Positions 10,937 through 21,955 of a DNA stretch of 51,551 nucleotides are shown in pieces. A program made the translations under genes and the position numbers. The notes beneath the pieces were generated by a model. That model was not told the DNA's origin. It saw only the letters and a program-made list of their open reading frames with translations, and searched no databases. The stretch covers positions 15,351 to 66,901 of the forward strand of contig BMAT01014052.1 in the NCBI GenBank assembly GCA_019649035.1, given 5' to 3'. The DNA is from Elysia marginata. Taxonomy: Eukaryota; Mollusca; Gastropoda; Plakobranchidae. The first letter of the stretch is position 1, and every line of letters starts with the position of its first letter.

Positions 10937-11853
10937 TCGATGAAATAGTGGTATCCTTTGGCTGCACACTCGAGGCTTGGTATATCGATGCAAAAGTAGT
11001 ATCCTATGGCGGTACCATGGAGGTGGTCTACCGATGCAATAGTAGTATCCTTTGGCTGTGCATTTGAGTCGTGGTGTATCGATGAAATAGTAATATCCAA
11101 TGGCTTTACATTTGAGGCGCAGTGTATCGATGAAATAGTAGTATCCTATGGCTTTACATTTGAGGCGCAGTGTATCGATGAAATAGTAGTATCCTATGGC
11201 TGTACATTTGAGGCGTGGTGTATCGATGAAATNNNNNNNNNNNNNNNNNNNNNNNNNNNNNNNNNNNNNNNNNNNNNNNNNNNNNNNNNNNNNNNNNNNN
11301 NNNNNNNNNNNNNNNNNNNNNNNNNNNNNNNNNNNNNNNNNNNNNNNNNNNNNNNNNNNNNNNNNNNNNNNNNNNNNNNNNNNNNNNNNNNNNNNNNNNN
11401 NNNNNNNNNNNNNNNNNAGTATTATCCTATGGCTGTACATTTGAGGCGTGGTGTATCGATGAAATAGTAGTATCCTATGGCTCTACATTTGATGCCTGGT
11501 GTATCGATGCAATAGTAGTATCCATTGGCTCTACATTTGAGGCGTGGTGTATCGATGCAATAGTAGTATGCATTGGCTCTACATTTGAGGCGTGGTGTAT
11601 CGATGCAATAGTAGTATCCTATGGCTGTACATTTGAGGCACGGTGTATCGATGCAATAGTAGTATCCATTGGCTGTACATTTGAGGCACGGTGTATCGAT
11701 GCAATAGTAGTATCCATTGGCTCTACATTTGAGGCGTGGTGTATCGATGCAATAGTAGTAGCCTTTGGCTGTACATTCGAGACGTGGTGTATCGATGCAA
11801 TAGTAGTATCATTTGGCTGTACATTTGAGGCGTGGTGTATCGATGCAATTATA
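10937..11853 (+). repeat. 48-bp minisatellite, right block (16 visible units)
   Basis: TCGATG landmarks fall at 10937, 10985, 11031, 11079, 11127, 11175 and 11223, then after the gap at 11456 and every 48 bases to 11840. One spacing is 46 (10985 to 11031). The unit is a multiple of 3 with no stop in one plus frame, which is open from 11419 to 11895 as repeats of IVVSxGxTFEAWCIDA. It is also open on the minus strand (10919-11440) as repeats of FIDTPRLKCTAIGYYY. No ATG opens the post-gap plus frame. Confidence 0.95.
11233..11417. other. Assembly gap, 185 N, in the minisatellite
   Basis: The flanking TCGATG landmarks are 233 bases apart, which is not a multiple of 48 (5 x 48 = 240). The gap length is therefore probably an estimate, or the missing units are irregular. 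Confidence 0.95.
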
Positions 11854-11872
11854 AAAGTATACTCTAGCTTGT

Positions 11873-13790
11873 TTATACCTCTAAATTTAAATTATTGATC
11901 CAGGCAGTGAGTGTATAACCTGCTGTCCTTAGTGTATTATATGCTCTTTCAAGTTTAAATAATATTAGGCTGTGCAGGACAATGGAATCTGTTGTTTCTT
12001 TTTCTTTATCGCACCATGGGCAGATTGGGAAGTCTTGAAGTCCCGTTTGTGCATATACTAGGCAGTCCTGACCTGTTTTGTAATGAGTCTGCTTAAAGCT
12101 TGGGAAAGTTTGTATGAAGGTCATCAAGGATGGCGCCACCCGGTGAAACATGTTGCCCCCACTCAGTTTGTCATCCTTCTGTTGCATTCCTCGAAAAATT
12201 CCGAGTTATCAGGTGGCCTTCGGGATTGTTCTGTTGCTGTTGTTTAGGCATTCGTTACATTTTCCTTACGCTGATATTATCTGGCATTACACTTTTTTCT
12301 TTTATTGTTTTCTTTTGTTAATGTCTTCTCTTCTGATAGAGGTGGTGCGAATGAGATTATGAATGGATACCACTGAACAAATATTGATGGTATACAATGT
12401 AACGATGGAAAGAAGAAGTATAACGTGAATGAACGTAACGATGAGCACAAAAGGTATGTTTAATAAATTTTTATGACTTCTAGATTGTGAAAGATAACAA
12501 GAGAAGAGTTTGTGTTTCAAGTGCGTGCGTCAGGCCGTTAACATACAGTCTCCAGCAGTCTAAAGATATAGCAGTGTCAGTTGTCAGTGCGGTTGTTATT
12601 CAAGAGATCACTGAAAGTGGGACACTACAACAGCCTGTTGGTTGTTCTCATGGACTCTGAGGTTTACACCAATAAGGTTAGTGGTCCATACGGGAGCATA
12701 GTATTCCGCTATATTGTAGCAAAGGTAAATCTCTAATGTTCGGAGTACTCATTGAGAGGTGCCTGTAGATGTTTCTGATACTTATTCTAAGAAGTCAGTT
12801 CCTCTTTTAAAGGTTTTCAGCGCATTACACGGTTTTTTTTTCCTCTAAGTGAGCGCTCTATCTACTGTGGCTGCAAAATACTAGTATGTTGAAGATTATT
12901 CTGCAGGAAGTGAATTACCTTCAACTTTGATCTCCAGCTTCTTTGATGATTGGTGGTTCTCAATATGGAATATTAACTACACCGATTTGACTGTCTCCAT
13001 CCATGGATACCATGAGTCAAAATAGAGTTTTAAAATCGCGATATCTCAGCTGAGCTCTTCTTCAAGTTCTTTCCAGTCTTTGGATTGTTGTTAGTACCCA
13101 ATCATCGGCGTAGCCTAATTTAAGTGTCTCTGTTTCAGACGTGTTGCTAATGCGTGCGTTAAACAGGGTCGTTGCAATAGCTGGGGCTTATTCTTTAATT
13201 TTCTAAGTTTACTTTTCTCACCAGTCATTTGTATGTGGAACTGCCTTATGACTGTTTAAGCTGACAATATTTTTTCGGATCTTGATGCCAGGAATTGATC
13301 GATTTAGCCAACGTCAACATGAGCCCTCGGGTCTAGACTGTCTGATGGGGTGCTACAGTTCTGAGTTTCGCCTTAAAACCTGCTTCAATATGTGAAGTCA
13401 GCGCTCGGACCTGCACTGTGGTGTCTCTATTTGATATGTTCCCACTTGTTGCTCCGGTATACTTGGCTCTATGAGGGCCTTAATTCTAGTAATATTATTC
13501 TCTTAAGTTATTTCATATAGGTAGAATAGAAAGTATAACTTCAAAGTTCTGTGGTTGGTTTGCCCGGTTTGAGGATTGCAACCATTTTTGGCATGTTTCC
13601 ATTCCTGAGGGTATTTTTCTCTGTCAATTATATTGGTCATGGCTGTGAATAGCAAATTGCTTTCACCCTCTTCAAGCTCCATTATCATATCTGGATATAC
13701 TCCATAGCTGACGACTGCTTATCCATTTTTGATGCTCTTTTGGCGCCAAGCATTTCTCTGTGTGAGGCAGCCACATCGAAATCAAATGGT
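11873..13790 (-). mobile_element. Decayed Jockey-like LINE
   Basis: Reading the minus strand from the right, 13688-13503 encodes IIDREKYPQEWKHAK followed by NPQTGQTN, like the PxEWKHAKVIALLKPGK box early in Jockey-type RTs. Near 13170-13085 comes LFNARISNTSETETLKLGYA, continuing as YADDWVLTT with YADD at 13101-13112. Near 12840-12890 is TVDRALT, equivalent to YLGVTLDRTLT. 12187-11873 (104 codons) contains THYKTGQDCLVYAQTGL and FPICPWCDKEKETTDSIVLH, the C-terminal Cys/His segment of these proteins. Many stops and shifts separate the pieces, so this is an old relic. The 5' part is missing. It directly adjoins the 48-bp array. Confidence 0.85.
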
Positions 13791-13794
13791 TGAA

Positions 13795-13950
13795 AGATTT
13801 CAAATTTATGAAATTAGAAGCGGAGAGAAGCATGCTTTAAGTGGAGATGCCCAAAATGTCTGCCTTTAGAATGATTCAAACCTTCGACTAATTGTAGCTT
13901 CAACACCCACCGCTTTGTCACTTAAAGAAACAAAGGTTATCCTCTTGAAG
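13795..13950 (-). mobile_element. SINE-B, tRNA-derived (copy 2)
   Basis: On the minus strand it has TGACAAAGCGGTGGG (A-box region, 13906-13920), GGTTTGAATC (B box, one change, about 13873-13882), then AAAGGCAGACATTTTGGGC, TCTCCACTTAAAGCATGC and CTTCTAATTTCATA. This order matches copy 1 at 9045-9215 from the A box to the end. It lies at the 5' side of the Jockey-like relic and in the same orientation. Confidence 0.7.
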
Positions 13951-14393
13951 GGAATGTAGAAGTTTCTCGTTTTAATGAACTGTGGTTATCGCACAAAAAT
14001 TAATGATGGAAGTCAATTGTGAATAAATACACTATAAGCCTGAAAACCGCCTTTATCTTCAAAACGGATGAAAACAACACTCAAAGCCTTAAAATGGCAT
14101 CTAAAATCAAGGCTTAACCCACGGTTTAAATCAAAATATCTTCTGGGTCTAGACTAAATCTAAATAGAGATTATCTAAATCGGTTATATATCTAAGTCAT
14201 ATTTTCAAGCATTTAATCTAGGTTCTAGATCGAGATGCCACCTACAGACAACAGTATTCAACAAAAGAGGTTGGGAAGCGGGTGTGCGAAACTAAAACTT
14301 ATTCATTTGTGTTCTTCCGCTAACCATTTTTTTCTAACAGAGTAATATGCGACACATAAATGTTTTATCATACTTCTACGGTCCCATATATGT
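13951..14393. other. No gene seen
   Basis: AT-rich, with TCTAGA-type tracts near 14150-14230. Confidence 0.5.
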
Positions 14394-14553
14394 TATTAGA
14401 GACCTTTAGCACACGCACCGTGTCGCACTACGCGTACGTGAAAATCGGGAAAGTAGATTGAGGAAACTATAAAAATAATGAAACCAGTTTCTAAAAATAG
14501 ACGCCACAGACGTTCGCGTCATACTCACGTGTTGCTGCTTAAAGTCTGTATTG
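14394..14553 (+). repeat. 160-bp MITE-like repeat, copy A
   Basis: Begins TATTAGAGACCTTTAGCACA and ends TTAAAGTCTGTATT. A second copy in the same orientation is at 17915-18072, with roughly a dozen differences. GAGACCTTTAGCA at the start resembles the reverse complement of the end (CAGACTTTAAGCA), so short imperfect terminal inverted repeats are possible. No coding capacity. Confidence 0.75.
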
Positions 14554-16806
14554 TTTTCGCTTTTCGACACGACAAACGAATTCGTAAATTTTGCTTGAGG
14601 TGCAGACAAGATATATAGTAGTGTGTGCACACTTAATGAATTGTTGGTTGTGCGCTCGTTTTAGTGATCACAAAATTAATACAAATTATCAGGTCTCATC
14701 CAACTTCATAGTCTTTTGTAATACGTTTTTTTTAGCCTACAACTCTATTTATTGAACACATCCTTAAAAGAAGTGAAACAAAGATGGGTTTACACGTTTC
14801 TTATGTGACAAGCCAAATCATAATGGACAATGCAAGGTAATTTCAGAGCGTTCGACTGAGTGAGTTCGTTATTTCCCGAAATTCCATTACATTGTGATTT
14901 TTCGGTAGATTTTCACCCCAAAGTTGCAGCTAAAAAGAACTTTTATATTTTAGGGAGAATCCGAATATGCATTGCAATGTGGGGTAGATAATCATCTAGA
15001 ACTTCAATCTGTTCCAAACAAAATTGCGGTTCCTTTATAATTGGGCTAGGCTTTGCTTCCGATACCAGCCATCCACACATGAAAACAAAACGTCATTCAA
15101 GTGAAACATGTATTAGAAATTTTATTGCTTTTAACGTAAAAGATAGACAAGCGGCAATCGTGCAATATTCCTAAATCTAAATAATATAGATCTAGATGTA
15201 GTAGTCACAAAAGGCTCAGATGAAAAAAAAAGTTGTGCTAGATGAGATATCTAGATTCTAGATCTAGATTTAGGCATGGCCTAAACTTCGTTTCGTTCAT
15301 TTTTTTGGTATAGTGTAAGAGCTCCTTCAAAATGGCGAAATCTGCCTCATTCTCTCCATTAATAAATACGCTTCTGGCTTTGCGTTCTGAAATATAACAT
15401 TTAAACACACCGTAACACAAATTGTTCACTAAAATGTAACAGTGGAGGAAATTTATGAAACATGAAAGTAGAATTTATATTCGATGTTGAAATAAGTTTT
15501 TTAAAACCGTAGCCATTGCAGGCAATACAAAAACTTCTCAACGTAGTAATAGCCGTGTCTCTTATTTCATGTATATTGCAGAAAGTCGTCCAAAAGAATT
15601 ATAGCTCTGTGGAAGCTATTTTTACCATTCAGGTAATCTCTCGTATCGGGGTTGATGACAAAGAACCATTTAAAGCAGTATAAAGTCAGAATTGAAATAA
15701 AATGAAGAAAATGCGCCACAATCATGTAGCTGGAAGCTTATAGTCTTTGGGTAAAGGCTACCGGAGAAAAACCAACAGGCGGTAGATCACAAAATAGTAC
15801 TTGCACAGAATCTGATTCTACTCAGGCTGATTACAGTGTTGCAGCCCAGGTAATTATTTGGAAAAAGCAACAAATCTATAAAGTATAATCACGTGTGAAT
15901 ATTAAAACCTTCTTCTGGTCTTAAATGTTATTGAAACAACCGTTTTTTTCTGTTCGTTTTCAGAGAGGTGGTTTATGAAACTTTATAACATAAAATGAAG
16001 AGGGTAATCTTAACAAAAGTTGAATCAGTAAAATTGAAAACGGATTGATCTTTTTTTATATCATTGAAAATGACCAAAATGTAGCTTCTAAAAAGAGTTT
16101 TTTTTTTCATTTAAAAATTGTGCCATTGTTTTTAAAAATCCTGCGCATTAGTGGACTCAATAAAAAATTACCAGACTTAATAAGTTTAATATTATCTTTT
16201 TTTCTATTACAAAAGGTATATGCAATCTAACGACATTGTTCAAACTACTTCTGTATAATTACTGCAAGTAATTCACCACTAGTGGTACGAACAGTAAACA
16301 AGTAATTTTCGATATAAAAGATGAAAGGAGAAAGGGTAGGGTGACTCACAAGAAGGAAATGTGCGGTTTTGTGCTCCATTTCGAACCAGTTTTTAATTAC
16401 AAATAGTAATTATACGAGATAAATTCTTTTCATGTGAATCTTCAAACATTTTAATCAATCTGTGTAGGTGGACCTGGATAAAATCTTTCCTTTTTATCTT
16501 ATCCTCCATACATTTGTTTTGATGTATTCTACATATCCCTGTATATTTTATATCTCTTTCATCACGATTTCCTTTCGATTTTAATCAAAGATAACAACAT
16601 GTACTCTTAGGTCCAATTTTAAAGCTTTTGATTTTCAGCGCATTCACCGCAATTTCCTGTGCATCCTCTGAAGTCTGGCATGCCTGACTACTCTGATAAG
16701 TATTGTGAATGGCTGATGGGAAAGACTATAGTATGCTAGACGATAATGCAGGAGAACGGTTATACAGCAGTGCTCAGAAGTGTACCAGAAGCACATGCTA
16801 ACTTTT
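14554..16806. other. No gene seen
   Basis: AT-rich sequence with TCTAGATC tracts at 15185-15265. No frame above chance length has a recognisable motif (for example 15238-15429, minus). Confidence 0.5.
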
Positions 16807-16830
16807 GGGGGGAGGGAAGGGGGGGGGGGA
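16807..16830 (+). other. G-run cluster, G-quadruplex candidate
   Basis: Runs of 6, 3 and 10 G separated by one or two A give at least four G3 tracts within 24 bases on the plus strand. This is a sequence pattern only; function is unknown. Confidence 0.5.
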
Positions 16831-16867
16831 GAGTTAAAAAAAACTGGACACGCTAGAGTGGCCATTC

Positions 16868-17102
16868 ACTCTCTCTGTCTCTCTCTCTCTGTGTGTCTCT
16901 GTCGCTCTGTACCTTTCTTTCTGTCTTTCTCTCTATCTCCCTACCTCTATTCTCTTTATCTCTCTATCTTTCTTTCTCGCCCTCTATTGTCTCTCTCTTT
17001 CGCTCCCTTTATCTATCTCTGTCTCTCTCTCTTCCCCTCTATTCTGTCTCTCTCTTTCTCTCAGCCCATCTCTCTCTCTCTCCCTCGATCTGTCTCTCTA
17101 GA
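16868..17102. repeat. CT-rich low-complexity tract
   Basis: About 235 bases of CTCT with TGT, TAT and CCC interruptions. Ser/Leu-rich open frames over it are artefacts. Confidence 0.95.
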
Positions 17103-17417
17103 TTAATTGAAGCAAAAGTTGCGCCAAAGAAGGTTGCGGGGAAGGGGGGGGACCTGTTTCATTTTTAAAACAAATTTTAAACTTTGCATTTTTTTTCTTT
17201 CAGTTATGTCGCTCAGGCGGAGCAATTTCTTTCATTTTTTTTTTTGTTGTTTCAGAAATTGAACTATAACTGCAAGCAATGACAAAGCATCAGTCCCCTG
17301 CTCAGGATAATAAATTCTTAGATGCGACAAACGTGGCAGTGAATACTTTTTATCGTTTTGGTTTTGTATATAGTTAGTTCGTACTACCTGTACACTATAT
17401 AGAAATATGTTTGCTAC

Positions 17418-17510
17418 ATGGAACAAAGGTCTTAAGAAACCGAATAAAGGTTGAAAAATCAAAGTCTACAGGAAACAGAAACCCCAAACTTCGTATTATG
17501 ATAGATCAGA
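17418..17510 (+). repeat. Inverted pair, left arm
   Basis: From GAACAAAGGTCTTAAGAA to TATGATAGATCAGAA. The reverse complement is at 19451-19542. By eye the arms differ only by two single-base indels. Weaker similarity continues outward (TAGTTA and ACCTGT blocks). The arms enclose 1.94 kb that includes 160-bp repeat copy B. Confidence 0.9.
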
Positions 17511-17914
17511 ATCATAGGAGCTCGAAGACTAGAGTAGTGGGAGACAAAGAATATTTGTTGTTAGTAAATACTGAATTTTTTTTGTCCCTCCCTCCTAGCT
17601 GACCAATTTAACTTCTTTTTTATGTAATCAAAAGCAGTATTTTGTTTTCTGCAAGGCATTGGCATGATTCATAAAAGTTAGACTTACCATAAATTTCCAA
17701 ATCGTCAGATCCTTAAGCATTTAGTTTTTCCATGATAAGCTTATCAAAGAAAATAATCTTAATTAGGGTTTCTATTTATAATAAATAGCTTTCTTATTAC
17801 ATACATACAGAATTTTCTTTCTTCTGAATTATGCTACAACTTGTAAGGTGTAAGCTCAGTTTTAAGTTTTGAAAGATTTCCACTAAGAAGTAAGAGTTCA
17901 CGAAAATTTCCTAT

Positions 17915-18072
17915 TATTAGAGACCTTTAGCACACGCACCGTGTCTCAATACGCGTGCGTGAAAATCGGGAAAGCAGATTGAGAAACTATAAAAATAATG
18001 AAACCAGTTTCTAAAAATAGACCCACAGACGTTCCCGTCATACTCACCCATTGCTGCTTAAAGTCTGTATTA
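17915..18072 (+). repeat. 160-bp MITE-like repeat, copy B
   Basis: Same start (TATTAGAGACCTTTAGCACA) and end (TTAAAGTCTGTATT) as copy A at 14394-14553, in the same orientation. It lies between the two ~92-bp inverted arms. Confidence 0.75.
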
Positions 18073-19450
18073 TTTAACTAGTCGCGCTTTTAGTTTTAGT
18101 TATTTTAAAGCTATCATATAGTGGGCTAATACCGCTATGCCTACAGGTTGTGGCTGATGTTGAGAAGAGCTGATATTGCTATATTACAGCTGATACTGGT
18201 GTTTAGAACAGCTGATACCCTTATTATCATCATATCATAAATGTAGGGTTCCAACCTGCCACCATAAATTCTAAGAAAGTAAGAAAATGCCTAATAATTA
18301 TTACTAATACTCCCCCAGTTACATGTATATTTTTATAACTGTAAATAACGCTTGGTTTATTTCAATATATTTATAAAAATTTCTAGGCCTCCTAGCATAA
18401 TTCTCCTCTCTATAACTCATTTCGTGGGAAACTACATCATACGCCAAACAAGCATTTGAAAGACAATATTATTTTAATTTGCTCTTAGGAAAAAAAAACA
18501 TTGGCTCCTCGATTGTTTTTTTTCGCATCGGTGCTTGCCGATATAGATCTAGATTGTATTTATAAACTATACCTTATGAAGGGGAAGGGGGGGGATTTAG
18601 TGATCACTTAGAAGAAGTAGATCTTAATCACACATTCTGCTGGTTTGGCGAATAATATGGCCTTTCTTCAAAAAAAATAATCTGGCACCGAATGTCAAAA
18701 ATTAGGCCTACAAATATCTAGCCAAGACAAAGACCACAGTATTGTTCGCCAGTGAAGTAGAAAGAAGCCTCGCATTCTTCATTCTATAATATCATCCCTT
18801 CTTAGATCTGTATATCTGGATCTATGTAATCCATTCTGGGCTAAACATGCCTCCGAAAAAAGGGGCGATCTTTGGTGACAAATATATCTCAGCAAGGTGT
18901 ACGTAGGAGAGAGGGAAACCAAGGTTAATGCGGGAGCTTAAAGCTAAACGAAGAAATCTAGATCTAGAGCTAGAGTCAGACTCAGATGGTTCAGTAGAAG
19001 GGGTAAAAGAAAGAGAGAGACCTGTAGATCTACATCTCCCACATGTCAGTATAGAAACTCTAGTCCTCTTAGCTCTAGATAATTAGTACTAAAACAAAGA
19101 AAAAGTTATGTAGATGTAGACTTAAATTTCCCAAATCTAGACCCCATTTGCCTTAGACAATAACTTTCGCTAATAAAATATATAAAAAGAGACAAGCACT
19201 TAACTTAAAAACATTTCATTACAAGTCGTTTTTAAAGTATATATAAAAAAAGTCTTCTGAAACTGTATCTGCGGGCAGTACCAATGGATCTTTCACGGAT
19301 AACGTTGTCTACCCAGAAATTCTTTGCAATGGATGTAAGCACTATACTATACCATACATTAGTCGATCTGCTTTCCTCATACATTCTCAAGTTCCTAATG
19401 TATGTTGCGATAAGTTCTGTTATGATCTGCTACCCCCTCATACTGTTCTG
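18073..19450. other. No gene seen; one small acidic frame
   Basis: TCTAGATC tracts occur near 18545 and 18955-19080. A 52-codon frame from the ATG at 18928 (starts MRELKAKRRNLDLELESD) crosses those tracts and owes part of its composition to them. It is not recognised, so it is not called as a gene. Confidence 0.4.
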
Positions 19451-19542
19451 ATCTATCATAATACGAAGTTTGGGGTTTCTGTTTCCTGTAGACTTTGATT
19501 TTCAACCTTTATTCGGTATTCTTAAGACCTTTGTTCGTAGAA
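19451..19542 (-). repeat. Inverted pair, right arm
   Basis: Reverse complement of the arm at 17418-17510: TTCTGATCTATCATA at its left end and CTTAAGACCTTTGTTC at its right end. The outer flank differs from the left arm's by what looks like a ~22-base length change between the ACCTGT and CTAC blocks. Confidence 0.9.
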
Positions 19543-20280
19543 CAGGTACCTTAACTAGTGCTCTTAATAAGAGAAAAAAAATATATCGCTAAAGAGGAAG
19601 AAAATATTTCACGAGAAGTCCAACTAATTGTTTTAAAAGTGGATTTGTTCTTTGGTTCCACTATGTTTTAAATCAAAAGACGTCCCGACACCATTTCTTA
19701 ATATAGTGCTAATTTCATGAATTGTTTTAAATGGAAAAGCAGAAAGAAAAAAAAATAACTTCAAAATAAAAATGCCTTTTATTTAAATAAGTTGCAATAT
19801 ACAACTGATTTTGACTGGTTGCGAGACATATTGAGATTGTTACATTATCCTGTTTGACTCACAAGTGGAAAATATCTAGAGTTTTGTTTCCTGTCTCTTG
19901 TAGAGGAGATTTTCAGAAAAGCAAACAATAATTATAATTTATTCAAAGGCTTTCCAATCCCTCGGATGTGAAGCGAAACACCTCGACTACTGTCGGTCTC
20001 ACTGGGAGCTACTGAAGGATTGTCCCACTACAGGTACCAGGTTAGCGCTGGCAGCTAACTGATTTACATAATTCTAGGCTACCACGGGACATCCCGAACA
20101 AGACAGGGTTCCAGTTTTAGCGTTTCTCATTCATAAAACAACTAATTCTTCAGGGAAGGATAAAATGTGCATTCGAGGGCAAATGAAGCCAAACAAAAAC
20201 AACCAAACTGGGAAATGGGGCAAGATACCGGGAAATAAAAGGGGATACATAAAACGTTAAGTTAACGTTATTATAAATTA
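19543..20280. other. No gene seen
   Basis: Unique-looking AT-rich sequence without recognised motifs. Confidence 0.5.
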
Positions 20281-20324
20281 ATCAAGAAGAAAAAGACAGA
20301 CACCAGAGAGAAAAAGAGAGAGAT

Positions 20325-20369
<45 letters not shown>
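20281..20369. repeat. (GA)n microsatellite
   Basis: Impure from 20281, almost pure GA from 20327 to 20369. Confidence 0.95.
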
Positions 20370-20372
<3 letters not shown>

Positions 20373-21639
20373 GGGGAGAAGGTAGGCACAAAGTAAGCGC
20401 ACGAATAAAAGACAATTGAAAAAAGAAGAATAATTTATGGTGCACCCAGGATTTCAGCTTCACTAAAATCAAGTATACAAAATTGTAACCAATGATAAAA
20501 AATGAGTGACTTTCTTGTCTCATAATGTTGCACCTTTCAATGTAAAACGAATGAAAGAAACAGGTGACTTAGTTTGAGGTTATCGCTTTAAAAACTGCTC
20601 TTTATTCCTGTGTATAAATATACTCTATTTGCATTTGACTTCATATGAAAGAAATGAGATAGAAACCTTTTCCTCATTGCATGCATATTTCGTCCGTTAT
20701 CAGTCTTCTGCAACAATCATCGCTGCATTCCGAAACACCTCCACTTTGTCACTGCTAAGGTATATTCTCATAGTGCCATTCCCAGCTCATTTTTTGCCCT
20801 CCCTTAAATAACTTTTTACGCATAGTCGGGCTATGAATGAACTTGTGGCGAACAAGTCTTTAACCAGCGTAGGCGCCTAGTATGTTATTTTCTAATTTTT
20901 ACGCTTCTGTGGTTAAAAATCTCTTTGATTTGGGACTGGTGACTCAATGCCTGTTGGAAAAAATCACTGCATTCCTTTCTTGTGATATGCGGAGTCTAAA
21001 ATTAAATGCTTTTTATTGGTTTGAAATGACAAGGCATACCTGTCAAAATTTTCTTAGTTACCTGTTATTTACAATCTTATCTAAATTTACAAGTGTGTCC
21101 ATTGTTTTGAATAGCGTTTGCAGGTACAGAGTACGTTCTTACACGCATGGCTACAGCTCAAGGCTATGATTAAAGGCACACACACAGAAAGGTTTGTAAA
21201 CATTTGTAACGAAGGGAGGAGGAGGGGGGTTGTTGAGAAGAAAAAGAAGTCAATCCGGGAGACAATATATCCTGCAGGCAGTGTCTTACTTACTGAAATA
21301 CATTCGAATAAGAAAAACTAAATCTAAACGAATTTTTATGCAAAACACAAAACATAATGTTAACAAATTTCTTTTCTTTTAGCTCGAAAATCTTAATATG
21401 CTACAACTTGTTTTCCTAAAAAAAACACCCTCTTATTATTCGGTGCGTTAAGACCTTTCTGTTACGGTCCTTTATTGATTTTTGTAAATAAAAACTTCAT
21501 AATTATATAGCTCACATTTTTTGGAAAGTCTTGGCTTTAGATCGAGTCACTTTGACAATATCACAAAAATTGATAGAGAACGTGGACAAAAAAATAAAGA
21601 CTTTTACAAAAAAATATTACACTAAAGAGCGTGACCACA
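20370..21639. other. No gene seen
   Basis: Short frames only (20629-20811, 20882-21169, plus). None has a recognisable motif. A GTGACAAAGTGGAGG-like block on the minus strand near 20735-20755 faintly recalls the SINE-B head but has no body. Confidence 0.45.
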
Positions 21640-21715
21640 TTTGAAAAAGAAAGGAACAGGAAGAGAAAGAAACTCAGATTGAGGGAGATAGGTTGAGAGA
21701 GGGAGAGTAGGAAAT

Positions 21716-21762
<47 letters not shown>

Positions 21763-21955
21763 ATGTAAAGAAGAAACCGCATGTGGCAAAGAAAGAAACA
21801 GGAAGAGAAAGAAAGACAGATTGAGGGAGATATGTTGATAGGTTGAGAGAGGGAGAGTAGGAACTGAAAGAGAGAGAGAGAAAGAGGGGGGAGAGAGAGA
21901 AAAAGAGGGGGGAGAGAGAAAGAGAGAGATAGAGAAGATGTAAAGAAGAGAAAAA
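21640..21955. repeat. GA-rich tract with a 142-bp tandem duplication
   Basis: ACAGGAAGAGAAAGAAA, then CAGATTGAGGGAGATA, then GGTTGAGAGAGGGAGAGTAG occur from 21656 and again from 21798. The second copy has an extra TGTTGATA. GA/GGGGGGA-rich sequence follows to about 21955. Confidence 0.85.

Noticed and set aside
10937-11853. CRISPR-like array
   Set aside because: The units are contiguous with no unique spacers, and the genome is eukaryotic. The 22-, 32- and 52-bp arrays fail for the same reason.
20700-20760. Fourth SINE-B copy (minus)
   Set aside because: Only a GTGACAAAGTGGAGG-like block resembles the family; no B box or body follows.
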